From JACCQS01 sp050999295 (GTDB lineage: Bacteria; Actinomycetota; Actinomycetes; Mycobacteriales; Geodermatophilaceae): a DNA stretch of 25,956 nt. The translations under genes were made by a program, and so were the position numbers. Positions within the stretch are counted from its first letter, which is position 1, and the number at the start of each line of letters is the position of its first letter. Positions 14,985-21,772 of the stretch are shown here, in pieces. The stretch spans positions 1 through 25,956 of the forward strand of contig JBPCPI010000230.1 of the NCBI GenBank assembly GCA_050999295.1, read 5' to 3'. Below the pieces are notes generated by a model. The model was not told where the DNA came from. It ran no database searches and saw only the letters and a program-made list of their open reading frames with translations.

Positions 14985-15617
14985 ATGAGCAGCGGTCAGG
15001 TAGTTACCGGCGAAGTCACGGGGCAGTCGGTCCGGCGGCTCGGCACTTGGTGCCTGTGGGCAGGCATCCTGGGGGCGGCATCGGGAATCTTCCTCACGGT
15101 GGTACAGCCCTCGGTCGACGAGGAGATGTACAGCTTTCCGCTCACAGCTACCGGGTTCACTGTCATCCAGGCCTGGTTCTTCGTCCAACATCTTGGCTTG
15201 ATCCTTGGACTACTTGGCCTCTGGCGATCCGGAGCCGCCGGTACGTCCCGGCTGGGCAGGTGGGGCGTGGTCAGCAGCGTGGCCGGAATGCTGATGTTGT
15301 CCGTAACCGAGTTAGTCGCGATCTCAGCGGCGGAAGACCCTTACCCGAGCTCGCGCACGGATCTGCTTGACGTGCTGTACGGGATTTCAACGATCGTCGT
15401 AGGGGTGGGCCTCATCCTGGCTGGGGTCGCCATCACGCGAGCCGGGAAGTGGAGCGGGTGGATGCGGTGGCTGCCCCTGGTCACGGGGATCTACGTCTTC
15501 GCGCCGATGACGCCGGCGATAATGGGCCCCTTCGTGATCGCGCGCATCGCGATCACAGTGTGGATGCTCATGTTCGCGGCACTGGGCTGGGCACTGCTCA
15601 AGGCGGCAGACCACTAG
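14985..15617 (+). CDS. Multi-pass membrane protein, divergent from MarR
   Basis: 210 residues with about six hydrophobic helices, among them CLWAGILGAASGIFLTVV, WFFVQHLGLILGLLGLW, VVSSVAGMLMLSVTELVAI, ISTIVVGVGLILAGVAI and AITVWMLMFAALGWALL. I recognise no enzyme or transporter motif. Its position opposite a MarR gene with a shared operator region suggests that it is regulated by it, possibly in response to a small lipophilic compound. ATG 14985 has only a close GCAGG before it; a later start is unlikely because the first helix begins near residue 23. Confidence 0.75.
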   Translation: MSSGQVVTGEVTGQSVRRLGTWCLWAGILGAASGIFLTVVQPSVDEEMYSFPLTATGFTVIQAWFFVQHLGLILGLLGLWRSGAAGTSRLGRWGVVSSVAGMLMLSVTELVAISAAEDPYPSSRTDLLDVLYGISTIVVGVGLILAGVAITRAGKWSGWMRWLPLVTGIYVFAPMTPAIMGPFVIARIAITVWMLMFAALGWALLKAADH

Positions 15618-15670
15618 CTGAGCCTCGAGTAGCGATGCTCAAGGAAGCGAATTGAGTGGTCAAGCTCCCT

Positions 15671-15714
15671 GCCTTACTTCGTGAAAAGCAAGTCTTGGGA
15701 CTTGATTCTAAGGC
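15671..15714. repeat. Nested inverted repeat upstream of the satD-like gene
   Basis: Outer arms GCCTTA (15671-15676) and TAAGGC (15709-15714) enclose inner arms CAAGTC (15689-15694) and GACTTG (15699-15704) around TTGG. It lies in the 144-bp gap before the SatD-like start and could be an operator or an RNA structure. Confidence 0.5.
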
Positions 15715-15761
15715 AACAAGGTGTGAGGCTTGTCTGACGAGGAATGTCGTCAGGGGGAACC

Positions 15762-16352
15762 ATGATCGCCGTCATGACGATCGATCAGCGCGGCAGCCGG
15801 CGAGACGTGGATCGAGTCAACGAACTCCTCACCGAGCTCCGCCGAGGTGTCACCTCAGGCGTAGTCCTGCCGTTCGAACGAACGATCGGCGACGAGGTGC
15901 AGGGCGTCCTCGGCGACCCCGCGCTGGTGGTCGAACTGACCTTGCGCTGCTCGCGGTCCCGCCGTTGGACCGTCGGTATCGGCTTGGGGACGATTCGCAC
16001 CCCGCTGCCGGACAGCACCCGCGAGGCCAGTGGCTCAGCCTTCGAACACGCCCGCGATGCGGTCACCCGGGCCAAGTCTACGACGGAGGCCATCGCCGTC
16101 GAAGGTCCGGAGCCGACCTCGAGCGCGTACGCCGAGGCAGTGTTGAGCACGCTGGGCGCCGTAGTGCGTCGCCGCTCGCCCGCGGGTTGGCAGGCGGTCG
16201 ACCTCATCGCCGAGAGCCGCACTCAGAGCGAGGTCGCCCTCCTACTGGGAGTCAGCAAGCAAGCGGTCAGCCAGCGGCTGCGTGCCGCTTGGTGGTGGCG
16301 TGAGCAAGGGATGCGTCCAGTCGCCGCACACCTACTGACCGAGGCGGCGTGA
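15762..16352 (+). CDS. SatD-family protein with C-terminal helix-turn-helix
   Basis: 196 residues. The N-terminal two-thirds fit the SatD family: a MTIDQRGSRR start, then PFERTIGDEVQGVL (the conserved GDEhQ at 43-47), then WTVGIGLGTIRTPL and GSAFEHARDAVTRA. The C-terminus (about 150-180, TQSEVALLLGVSKQAVSQRL) is a helix-turn-helix. The family's biochemical function is not established, although the GDE motif and GIGxG strand hint at a nucleotide-binding fold. The start ATG 15762 is preceded by AGGGGGA; an ATG at 15744 is possible. It is coupled to the next membrane gene by a stop/start overlap (TGATG), an association also known for SatD and DUF3307 elsewhere. Confidence 0.78.
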   Translation: MIAVMTIDQRGSRRDVDRVNELLTELRRGVTSGVVLPFERTIGDEVQGVLGDPALVVELTLRCSRSRRWTVGIGLGTIRTPLPDSTREASGSAFEHARDAVTRAKSTTEAIAVEGPEPTSSAYAEAVLSTLGAVVRRRSPAGWQAVDLIAESRTQSEVALLLGVSKQAVSQRLRAAWWWREQGMRPVAAHLLTEAA

Positions 16353-16894
16353 TGCAGACGGTCGTGCTCGCGGTGGTGCTCGGCCTCGTCGTGGCGGTGT
16401 CGCTGCCCGGCTGGTGGCAGCGCCGACCGGCGTGGCCCGCCATTGCTGTCGCGCTCCTCTGCGCCGCCCTGGTGGTCGCCGCCAGAGCGGGCGACGTCGG
16501 GCGGCCAGCCTTCATTTTGTGTACGGCCTTGGCGCTCGTTGCCTCCGCAGCGGGCGGCGGCCCGTTGACCGTCGCCATCCTTCGGATGGCTTCGTCCGCT
16601 ACCGCGCCGCGAGTCCGGGAACCCGGTAGACCAGACCCCACGCCGCCCGAGGACCTGCTGCGCGGTGGAGCCTGGATCGGGGCGCTGGAACGGATCGCGG
16701 TGACCGCCACGTTGATCGCCGGATGGCCCGAAGGGTTGGCTGTGGTGCTGGCGGTCAAGGGACTGGCTCGCTACCCCGAACTGCGCTCCCCGGGAGCGGG
16801 GGCGTCCGAGCGCTTCATCATCGGGACGTTCACCAGCGTGCTGTGGGCCGCCGCGTGCGCCGTTACGGTGCTGCTGGTGCTACCCCGACGATGA
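16352..16894 (+). CDS. DUF3307-like membrane protein, partner of SatD
   Basis: 180 residues with about five membrane helices, including VVLAVVLGLVVAVSLPGW and IAVALLCAALVVAA. The second half (GAWIGALERIAVTATLIAGW, then LAVVLAVKGLARYPELR and ERFIIGTFTSVLWAAA) matches the pattern I associate with the C-terminal part of DUF3307 proteins: G-x-IGxLER, AxKGlaR and E-x-IGTxxS. Function unknown. The ATG overlaps the SatD stop codon as TGATG, so the two are translated together; GTG 16349 is an alternative start. Its last 15 bp overlap the end of dapC on the other strand. Confidence 0.68.
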   Translation: MQTVVLAVVLGLVVAVSLPGWWQRRPAWPAIAVALLCAALVVAARAGDVGRPAFILCTALALVASAAGGGPLTVAILRMASSATAPRVREPGRPDPTPPEDLLRGGAWIGALERIAVTATLIAGWPEGLAVVLAVKGLARYPELRSPGAGASERFIIGTFTSVLWAAACAVTVLLVLPRR

Positions 16895-17977
16895 GCCGGC
16901 CAGCCGGGACACCGCCGCGGTGATCCGCTCGTCGGTGGCGGTGAGGGCGATCCGCACGTGCTCGCCGCCGGTCGGGCCGTAGAAAGTGCCTGGGGCGACG
17001 AGGATTCCACGTTCGGCGAACCAGTCCACCGTGGCCATCGACGCCTCGTGACGGGTGGCCCAAAGGTAGAGCCCGGCCTCAGAGTCATCGATCCGGAATC
17101 CCGCGGACGACAGTGCAGCGGCCAGCTGATCGCGCCGCGCACCGTATCGCTGGCGCTGCTCCGCGACGTGCGTGTCGTTGCCGTAGGCCGCAGCCATCGC
17201 TGCCTGCACCGGTAGCGGAACGAGCAGGCCCGCGTGGCGTCGAAGGTTCCAGATAGTGCTGATCAGGGCAGGGTCGCCGACGATCAGGCCGGCGCGATAG
17301 CCGGCCAGGTTGGATCGCTTGGACAGTGAGTGCACTGCCAACACTCCCACGTGCGACTTCCCGACGATGCTGGGATGCAGGACGCTCATCGGCGTCACGG
17401 TCCAGCCCAGTTCGAGATAGCACTCGTCGACCACGATCGGGATGGTCCGCTCCCGCCCCCAGGCGACCCAACGCTGCAGGTCCGTTGCCGACAGCACAGC
17501 GCCGTGCGGATTGGCCGGCGAGTTCAGCCAGACCAGGCTGACGCCGGCGGCATCCTCCGGCGGCCGGTCGGCGCGTCGTACCCCCGCTCCCACCAGCACC
17601 GCTCCGACCTCATAGGTGGGGTAAGCCAATTCGGGGATGAGGATCGTGGAACCAGCCTCGATACCCAGCACCGTCGGCAGCCATGCGACGGTCTCCTTGG
17701 AACCGATCGTCGGCAGGATGGCATCGGCCGGCGCCGCCTGGACGTCGAACCGGCGGTGCAGCCAGGCGGACGCAGCGGCGCGTAGGTCCTCGGTCCCACG
17801 GGCGGTGGGATAGCCGGGGGCATTCGCGTTGGCGGTAAGCGCATCTGCGATGAGCTGCGGGGTGGGGTCAACGGGGGTACCCATCGACAGGTCGACAAGC
17901 CCATCCGGGTGCCGCCGCGCGCGTTCCCGAACCTGGTCCAGACTGTCCCAGGGAAAGTCTGGAATCCTCCGCAGCAG
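16880..17977 (-). CDS. dapC: Succinyldiaminopimelate transaminase, with non-canonical start
   Basis: Class I/II PLP aminotransferase converting N-succinyl-2-amino-6-ketopimelate to N-succinyl-LL-diaminopimelate. Visible are SMGTPVDPTPQLIADAL, LNSPANPHGAVL, VVDECYLELGW, the PLP lysine in HSLSKRSNLAGYRAGLI, and HVRIALTATDERI. The frame continues upstream of the first ATG (17884) with conserved family sequence, RRIPDFPWDSLDQV then HPDGLVDLSMGTP, so the ATG is not the start. Between the in-frame TGA at 17990-17992 and 17884 there is no ATG, GTG or TTG; CTG at 17977 or 17974, or ATT at 17965, is the only choice. I mark 17977 as provisional. Downstream of fdxA, as in Rv1177-Rv1178. Confidence 0.85.
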   Translation of the reverse strand: MLRRIPDFPWDSLDQVRERARRHPDGLVDLSMGTPVDPTPQLIADALTANANAPGYPTARGTEDLRAAASAWLHRRFDVQAAPADAILPTIGSKETVAWLPTVLGIEAGSTILIPELAYPTYEVGAVLVGAGVRRADRPPEDAAGVSLVWLNSPANPHGAVLSATDLQRWVAWGRERTIPIVVDECYLELGWTVTPMSVLHPSIVGKSHVGVLAVHSLSKRSNLAGYRAGLIVGDPALISTIWNLRRHAGLLVPLPVQAAMAAAYGNDTHVAEQRQRYGARRDQLAAALSSAGFRIDDSEAGLYLWATRHEASMATVDWFAERGILVAPGTFYGPTGGEHVRIALTATDERITAAVSRLAGSSSG

Positions 17978-18044
17978 GTCAGTGCTCGTTCAACGTCAGT
18001 GCCGCCTACATCTGGGAGTGCTCGGAACCGTCAGTGCTCGTTCA
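17978..18044. repeat. 15-bp direct repeat: duplicated fdxA 3' end
   Basis: GTCAGTGCTCGTTCA occurs at 17978-17992 and 18030-18044, 52 bp apart. The second copy encodes the end of fdxA (VNEH and stop, minus strand). The first lies directly before dapC and supplies the in-frame stop that bounds its reading frame. Confidence 0.8.
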
Positions 18045-18357
18045 CCTGCGGTGGCAACGCCGCGACCAGGGGATGATCCTTGTCGATATCTCCCGTCTTC
18101 GACGCGCCCCCAGGTGAGCCCAGGTCGTCGAAGAAGTCGACGTTGGCGTTGTAGTAGTCCTTCCACTTCTCGGGGACGTCGTCCTCGTAGAAGATCGCCT
18201 CGACCGGGCAGACCGGCTCGCACGCACCACAGTCCACGCATTCGTCCGGGTGGATGTAAAGCATCCGCTTGCCGGTATAGATGCAGTCGACCGGGCACTC
18301 GTCGATGCATGCCTTGTCAAGGACATCGACACACGGCTCGGCGATGACGTAGGTCAC
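18031..18357 (-). CDS. fdxA: Seven-iron ferredoxin (3Fe-4S and 4Fe-4S)
   Basis: 108-residue soluble electron carrier. Cysteine spacing matches the seven-iron type: Cys9, Cys17 and Cys50 for the [3Fe-4S] cluster, and Cys21, Cys40, Cys43 and Cys46 (CVDCGACEPVCP) for the [4Fe-4S] cluster, with a free Cys25 as in Azotobacter ferredoxin I. The tail after residue 60 (WKDYYNANVDFFDDLGSPGG) is the usual actinobacterial extension. GTG 18357 is preceded by CAGGAGGAG, a strong ribosome binding site. Upstream of dapC, with a 53-bp gap that contains the duplicated fdxA tail. Confidence 0.95.
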   Translation of the reverse strand: MTYVIAEPCVDVLDKACIDECPVDCIYTGKRMLYIHPDECVDCGACEPVCPVEAIFYEDDVPEKWKDYYNANVDFFDDLGSPGGASKTGDIDKDHPLVAALPPQVNEH

Positions 18358-18391
18358 GGTGCTCCTCCTGCGGGGACTGCTGCGGGCTTCC

Positions 18392-18411
18392 TAGTATTGC
18401 CTTCTCGAGGC
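18392..18411. promoter_or_regulatory. Divergent fdxA/GNAT promoter region
   Basis: TAGTAT (18392-18397) can serve as -10 for the acetyltransferase gene and, read on the other strand, AATACT overlaps it for fdxA. GCCT-tctcg-AGGC (18399-18411) is a short inverted repeat beside it. No firm -35 was found. Confidence 0.35.
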
Positions 18412-18420
18412 CGGGTTGGC

Positions 18421-19311
18421 GTGGAGGGGGGCACTTTGCCAAGTGAACCTGCCCACGTAAGCATTGACGTCGCGGATGTGGAGCGGATCGCTGCCCTCGG
18501 CTGGCGTGGCCTCGAGGAGGCCCAACTCGGCGGATGGTTGCTGCGCGCCGCCGGTGGCTTCACCGGTCGGTCGAACTCCGCCTTGGTCCTGGGCACGCCG
18601 CCGAAGACCGCGGCCTGGCTGCCCGACCTCGTGCGCTGGTACGCCGACCGCGGGCTGCCGCCGATGGTCCAGATACCGATGCCCGGAGGCGAGGCGATCG
18701 ACGCGATGCTGGACGCGTCCGGTTGGCGGACCCACGACCTGGTCCGGTTCCTCACTGGGGACCTTTCCGAGGTCCAGAAGTCGACCGCCCGGGCACTGGC
18801 TCGGCCGAGTGAAGGACGCCCTGTATCGGACCTATTGGCACAGGGTGCCCTTCACTCGAATGGGTCGGGGGTGATTGCGCGGCTGGACCCCGAGCCGGAC
18901 GACGCGTGGCTGGCGGCCTACCACTACCGCGGCGCTCCCCTGCCCGGGCACGCTCGAGAGGTCCTGGTACGAGCCGAGGAGGGCACAGAGCTGCGCTTCG
19001 CGTCGCTGCGCGCACCGGCCCCGGACGGCGCAGCCGCAGCGGTGCTCGCGGTGGCTCGCGGGGCCGTGGCGCGGGGCTGGCTCGGGGTCACGGCCGTCAC
19101 CGTCAACGAAGGGCGCAGGCGCCAGGGGCATGGGACCCGGCTGATGGCGGAGTTGGCCAACTGGGCCGACGAGCGCGGTGCCAGAGCGATCTACCTGCAA
19201 GTGGCCGCCGACAACTCTTCCGCCCTACGGCTCTACTCTCGCTTGGGATTCCACCATCATCACGACTACCGCTACCGGATCGGCCCGGTTCCGGAAGACC
19301 GTTCCGCCTGA
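18421..19311 (+). CDS. GNAT-family N-acetyltransferase carrying an in-frame palindromic insert
   Basis: 296-residue protein. The C-terminal half is a GNAT domain: VTVNEGRRRQGHGTRLMAEL holds the acetyl-CoA loop (from residue 232), followed by YLQVAADNSSALRLYSRLGF. The N-terminal half (ADVERIAALGWRGLEEAQLG and following) is the degenerate domain common in two-domain actinobacterial GNATs. Between the halves, residues about 129-147 (RPSEGRPVSDLLAQGALHS) are encoded by the 53-bp palindromic repeat, which keeps the frame. Substrate unknown. The start is GTG 18421; TTG 18436, preceded by GGAGGGGGG, is a serious alternative. Its 3' end overlaps the convergent PadR gene by 40 bp. Confidence 0.82.
   Translation: MEGGTLPSEPAHVSIDVADVERIAALGWRGLEEAQLGGWLLRAAGGFTGRSNSALVLGTPPKTAAWLPDLVRWYADRGLPPMVQIPMPGGEAIDAMLDASGWRTHDLVRFLTGDLSEVQKSTARALARPSEGRPVSDLLAQGALHSNGSGVIARLDPEPDDAWLAAYHYRGAPLPGHAREVLVRAEEGTELRFASLRAPAPDGAAAAVLAVARGAVARGWLGVTAVTVNEGRRRQGHGTRLMAELANWADERGARAIYLQVAADNSSALRLYSRLGFHHHHDYRYRIGPVPEDRSA
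18806..18858. repeat. 53-bp palindromic repeat, copy 2 (inside GNAT gene)
   Basis: Left arm CGAGTGAAGGACGCCCTGT (18806-18824) and right arm ACAGGGTGCCCTTCACTCG (18840-18858) pair with two mismatches around a 15-nt centre. The element equals the reverse complement of the copy at 8409-8461 at 48 of 53 positions, including the centre, so it is a true repeat and not only a similar hairpin. Confidence 0.88.
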
Positions 19312-19868
19312 TCCGACCCGGTCTCTGGGACCGCTTTCAGGACCCGTCGTACGGCGTCCTGTTCGCCGTCGTAGTAGGCCAGACCCCAGCGCGCGACGTG
19401 GGCGGGGAACTCGAATGCCGGGTTGTTGTCGATCCCGTCCAGGACGGCACGCAGGGCTCGGCGCTGGTCGGCAAGTTCCGCGTCGTAGGACTCGAGCATG
19501 GCCCGGACCTGAGCGGGCTCGAGCAGGTGGCCCAGGAGCAGACGTAAGGCGATGGGGTGCTTGAGGACCGGGAAACCGGGATCGGACTCAGCCAGCCAGC
19601 GGCGCAGCTCCCGGGCGCCCTTCGCGCTGACCCGGTAGCGGGTCGTGGTCCGGTTGGCACCGCCTCCGGTCTCCCGAGACAGCACCAACCTCCGATCGGC
19701 CAGCCGCTTGAGCTCGGTGTAGATCTGACTCATCGCGGGTGCGGTCCAGTAGAAGCGCAGCGTCGAATCAGCCCATCGCTTCAGCTCGTACCCGGTCAGT
19801 TCCTGGCCGAAAGTGAGCAAACCCAAAATGGCGTACGACGTGGTAGGCAGATTTTGCTCTTGACTCAC
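19272..19868 (-). CDS. PadR-family transcriptional regulator
   Basis: 198-residue regulator. The N-terminal PadR winged helix is visible: TTSYAILGLLTFGQELTGYE, then MSQIYTELKRLADRRLVLS and RTTTRYRVSAKGARELRRWL. A C-terminal helical dimerisation region follows (LLLGHLLEPAQVRAMLESYD and on). The start is GTG 19868, 7 nt after a TAGAGT box; 67 further open codons upstream are antisense to the divergent gene and are rejected. The operator-like palindrome at 19883-19899 suggests autoregulation and control of the divergent beta-propeller gene. Its stop (TAG at 19272-19274) lies inside the 3' end of the GNAT gene on the opposite strand. Confidence 0.88.
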   Translation of the reverse strand: MSQEQNLPTTSYAILGLLTFGQELTGYELKRWADSTLRFYWTAPAMSQIYTELKRLADRRLVLSRETGGGANRTTTRYRVSAKGARELRRWLAESDPGFPVLKHPIALRLLLGHLLEPAQVRAMLESYDAELADQRRALRAVLDGIDNNPAFEFPAHVARWGLAYYDGEQDAVRRVLKAVPETGSDQAERSSGTGPIR

Positions 19869-19875
19869 GGCCCGG

Positions 19876-19899
19876 ACTCTACTATTCCTAACCGGAATA
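19876..19899 (-). promoter_or_regulatory. padR-type gene promoter and operator palindrome
   Basis: TAGAGT (RC of 19876-19881) stands 7 nt before the GTG, a leaderless arrangement. Immediately upstream TATTCC (19883-19888) and GGAATA (19894-19899) form a perfect inverted repeat with a 5-nt spacer, the expected place and shape of a PadR operator. Confidence 0.55.
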
Positions 19900-19935
19900 A
19901 CTCCATGACGACACGGATACAGAGGATGACGACGA

Positions 19936-21030
19936 ATGAGCCAGACCATGGTGCTGATCGGGACCCGCAAGGGCTTGTGGACGGCGACCAGCGATGACGA
20001 CCGACAGTCCTGGACACTGCGCGGACCGGATCTCGGGTTGAACGAGGTCGCCGCATGCGCGATCGACACCCGCGGCGATACGCCGCGGTTGTTCGCCGGG
20101 GCGAGCAGTTCGCACTGGGGTCCGGCGATGTCCTACTCCGATGACCTGGGCGCGAGCTGGATCGAGCCCGATCCCGCTCCGATCAGCTTCCCGAAGGAGA
20201 CCGACGCCGCGTTGGCCAGGGTCTGGCAGATCACACCCGGGCCAGCCGACCAGCCCGACCTGATCTGGGCGGGCACCGAGCCCTCGGCCCTGTGGCGCAG
20301 CGAGGACCGAGGAGTGTCGTTCACCCTGAACCAGGGGCTCTGGGATCACCCGCATCGCCCGGAGTGGGAGCCGGGTGGGGGTGGCCAGGCTCTGCACACG
20401 ATCCTCCCCCACCCAGCAGAGCGCCGGCAGATGCACATCGCGATGTCGACCGGCGGCGTCTATCGGACCGCCGACGACGGGGCCAGCTGGAACCCGGCCA
20501 ACCGCGGCATTCAGGGTTCGTTCCTGCCCGCTGACGAGTTCCCGGAGTACGGGCAGTGCGTACACAAGGTTGCCCGCCATCCCGAGCGCCCGAACCAGAT
20601 GTTCGCCCAAAATCACGGGGGCGTTTACCGCTCCGACGACCAGGGCGAGTCCTGGACCTCGATCGCCGAGGGACTGCCCGGCGACTTCGGCTTCAACATG
20701 GTCGTGCACCCGCACGACCCGGGGACGGTGTACATCCTGCCGCTGGTGGCTGACATGCAGCGGTTCGCGCCCGAGGGCCGCTGCAGGGTGTACCGCAGCC
20801 GCGACGCCGGCCAGACCTGGGAGGAGTTGTCCAAGGGCCTGCCGGACCAGCAGTTCTATGCGACGGTCATGCGAGACGCCATGTGTGCTGATGACCTGCC
20901 CACGACCGGGATCTACTTCGGTACCCGTAGTGGATCGGTGTTCGCCAGTGCCGACGAAGGGAAGAGCTGGGCGGAGATCGCCTCCCACCTGCCCGACGTC
21001 CTATGTGTCCGGGCCGGGAAGGTGTCCTGA
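19936..21030 (+). CDS. BNR/Asp-box beta-propeller protein (sialidase-like fold)
   Basis: 364-residue protein with about six Asp-box motifs (S/T-x-D-x-G-x-x-W/F): SDDLGASW, SEDRGVSF, TADDGASW, SDDQGESW, SRDAGQTW and SADEGKSW. These mark a beta-propeller as in sialidases and glycosyl hydrolases. No signal peptide is visible, so it is probably cytosolic and the sialidase name is only structural; I see no clear arginine triad. AGAGGA 9 nt before the ATG is the ribosome binding site. The next gene, a MoaD-like protein, begins directly after its stop, so both are co-translated. The divergent PadR gene is the likely regulator. Confidence 0.82.
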   Translation: MSQTMVLIGTRKGLWTATSDDDRQSWTLRGPDLGLNEVAACAIDTRGDTPRLFAGASSSHWGPAMSYSDDLGASWIEPDPAPISFPKETDAALARVWQITPGPADQPDLIWAGTEPSALWRSEDRGVSFTLNQGLWDHPHRPEWEPGGGGQALHTILPHPAERRQMHIAMSTGGVYRTADDGASWNPANRGIQGSFLPADEFPEYGQCVHKVARHPERPNQMFAQNHGGVYRSDDQGESWTSIAEGLPGDFGFNMVVHPHDPGTVYILPLVADMQRFAPEGRCRVYRSRDAGQTWEELSKGLPDQQFYATVMRDAMCADDLPTTGIYFGTRSGSVFASADEGKSWAEIASHLPDVLCVRAGKVS

Positions 21031-21315
21031 GTGGCTGTGCTGATCCGGATACCTGGAGCCCTGCGGCAGTTCACCGGGAATGCCCGCACGCTGGAGGTCG
21101 ACCTTCCTGAGGGCACCGACGTAGCCGGGCTGCTGGCCAGAATCGGCGCGGACAATCCCTCCCTCGTACGGCGGATCTGCGACGAACGCGGGAATCTGCG
21201 CCAGCACGTGAACCTCTACATCGGGACGACGAACGTGCGCGACGGCCAGGGACTGGCCACCGCCGTGCCCGACGGCGCGGAGGTCTACCTCCTGCCGGCG
21301 GTGTCCGGCGGCTGA
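21031..21315 (+). CDS. MoaD/ThiS-like ubiquitin-fold protein ending in Gly-Gly
   Basis: 94-residue beta-grasp protein. It starts AVLIRIPGALRQFTGNARTL, has the VDLPEGTDVAGLLARI segment and VPDGAEVYLLPAVSGG at the end. The terminal Gly-Gly is what sulfur carriers (MoaD, ThiS) and ubiquitin-like modifiers need for adenylation and thiocarboxylate formation. It follows the beta-propeller gene with no gap (TGA then GTG), and no molybdopterin or thiamine genes are nearby, so a dedicated role with the propeller protein is more likely than general cofactor synthesis. No E1-like activating enzyme is in the window. Confidence 0.85.
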   Translation: MAVLIRIPGALRQFTGNARTLEVDLPEGTDVAGLLARIGADNPSLVRRICDERGNLRQHVNLYIGTTNVRDGQGLATAVPDGAEVYLLPAVSGG

Positions 21316-21322
21316 GCAGCCG

Positions 21323-21772
21323 CTACGGTCGATCGGGACGAGATTGGGCCCCGACAGGGGAAGAATCCTGCGAACCTATCGTCGCAGGGGTCCCCTGAGT
21401 CCGGTTGGGTCGCCGCAGGGTGCCCACCGAGAAGGCCAGCGCCAACGACCCCAACAGCAGGAACGTGAGGTTGAGCAACGACGATCCGGTCGCGGCCGAA
21501 CCGCCGGTGATCAGGAGATCCCCTTCCGGTCGGGCGATGGCCGAACGGGCGATCACGCCGAGCCAGACCGCCCCAGGCAACAGTGCGGCCCAGACCGAGC
21601 CGGAGATCGCGTACATCGCGCGGGTAAAGGCCACGTTGCCGGCAACCGCGGCCGCTATCGAGAGCGGGACCGGGATCGAACCAATGCGCAACGGCAGGTA
21701 GAACACCTCGAGAATCGCCCAGACCGCGGCCAGCACGAGGACCACAACGCCCCCGAGCAGTCGGAAGATCAT
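21323..21772 (-). CDS. Small membrane protein downstream of mshB (DUF6113-like)
   Basis: 149 residues with four hydrophobic segments, including LLGGVVVLVLAAVWAILEVF, VPLSIAAAVAGNVAF and LLNLTFLLLGSLALAFSVG, and a polar tail. It resembles the DUF6113 family often found after mshB in actinobacteria; the assignment is from pattern memory. Function unknown. Its ATG overlaps the mshB stop (ATGA), so both are translated together. Its stop is only 7 bp from the stop of the convergent MoaD-like gene. Confidence 0.7.
   Translation of the reverse strand: MIFRLLGGVVVLVLAAVWAILEVFYLPLRIGSIPVPLSIAAAVAGNVAFTRAMYAISGSVWAALLPGAVWLGVIARSAIARPEGDLLITGGSAATGSSLLNLTFLLLGSLALAFSVGTLRRPNRTQGTPATIGSQDSSPVGAQSRPDRP

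Noticed and set aside
15671..15714. tRNA or riboswitch-like fold before the satD-like gene
   Set aside because: Nested stems are present, but no cloverleaf, anticodon arm or known riboswitch core can be made out.
18250..18420. Extension of the GNAT gene to ATG 18250
   Set aside because: It is antisense to fdxA and shows no acetyltransferase sequence.
19869..20069. Extension of the PadR protein to 20069
   Set aside because: Antisense to the beta-propeller gene and upstream of the TAGAGT promoter box; family homology begins at 19868.
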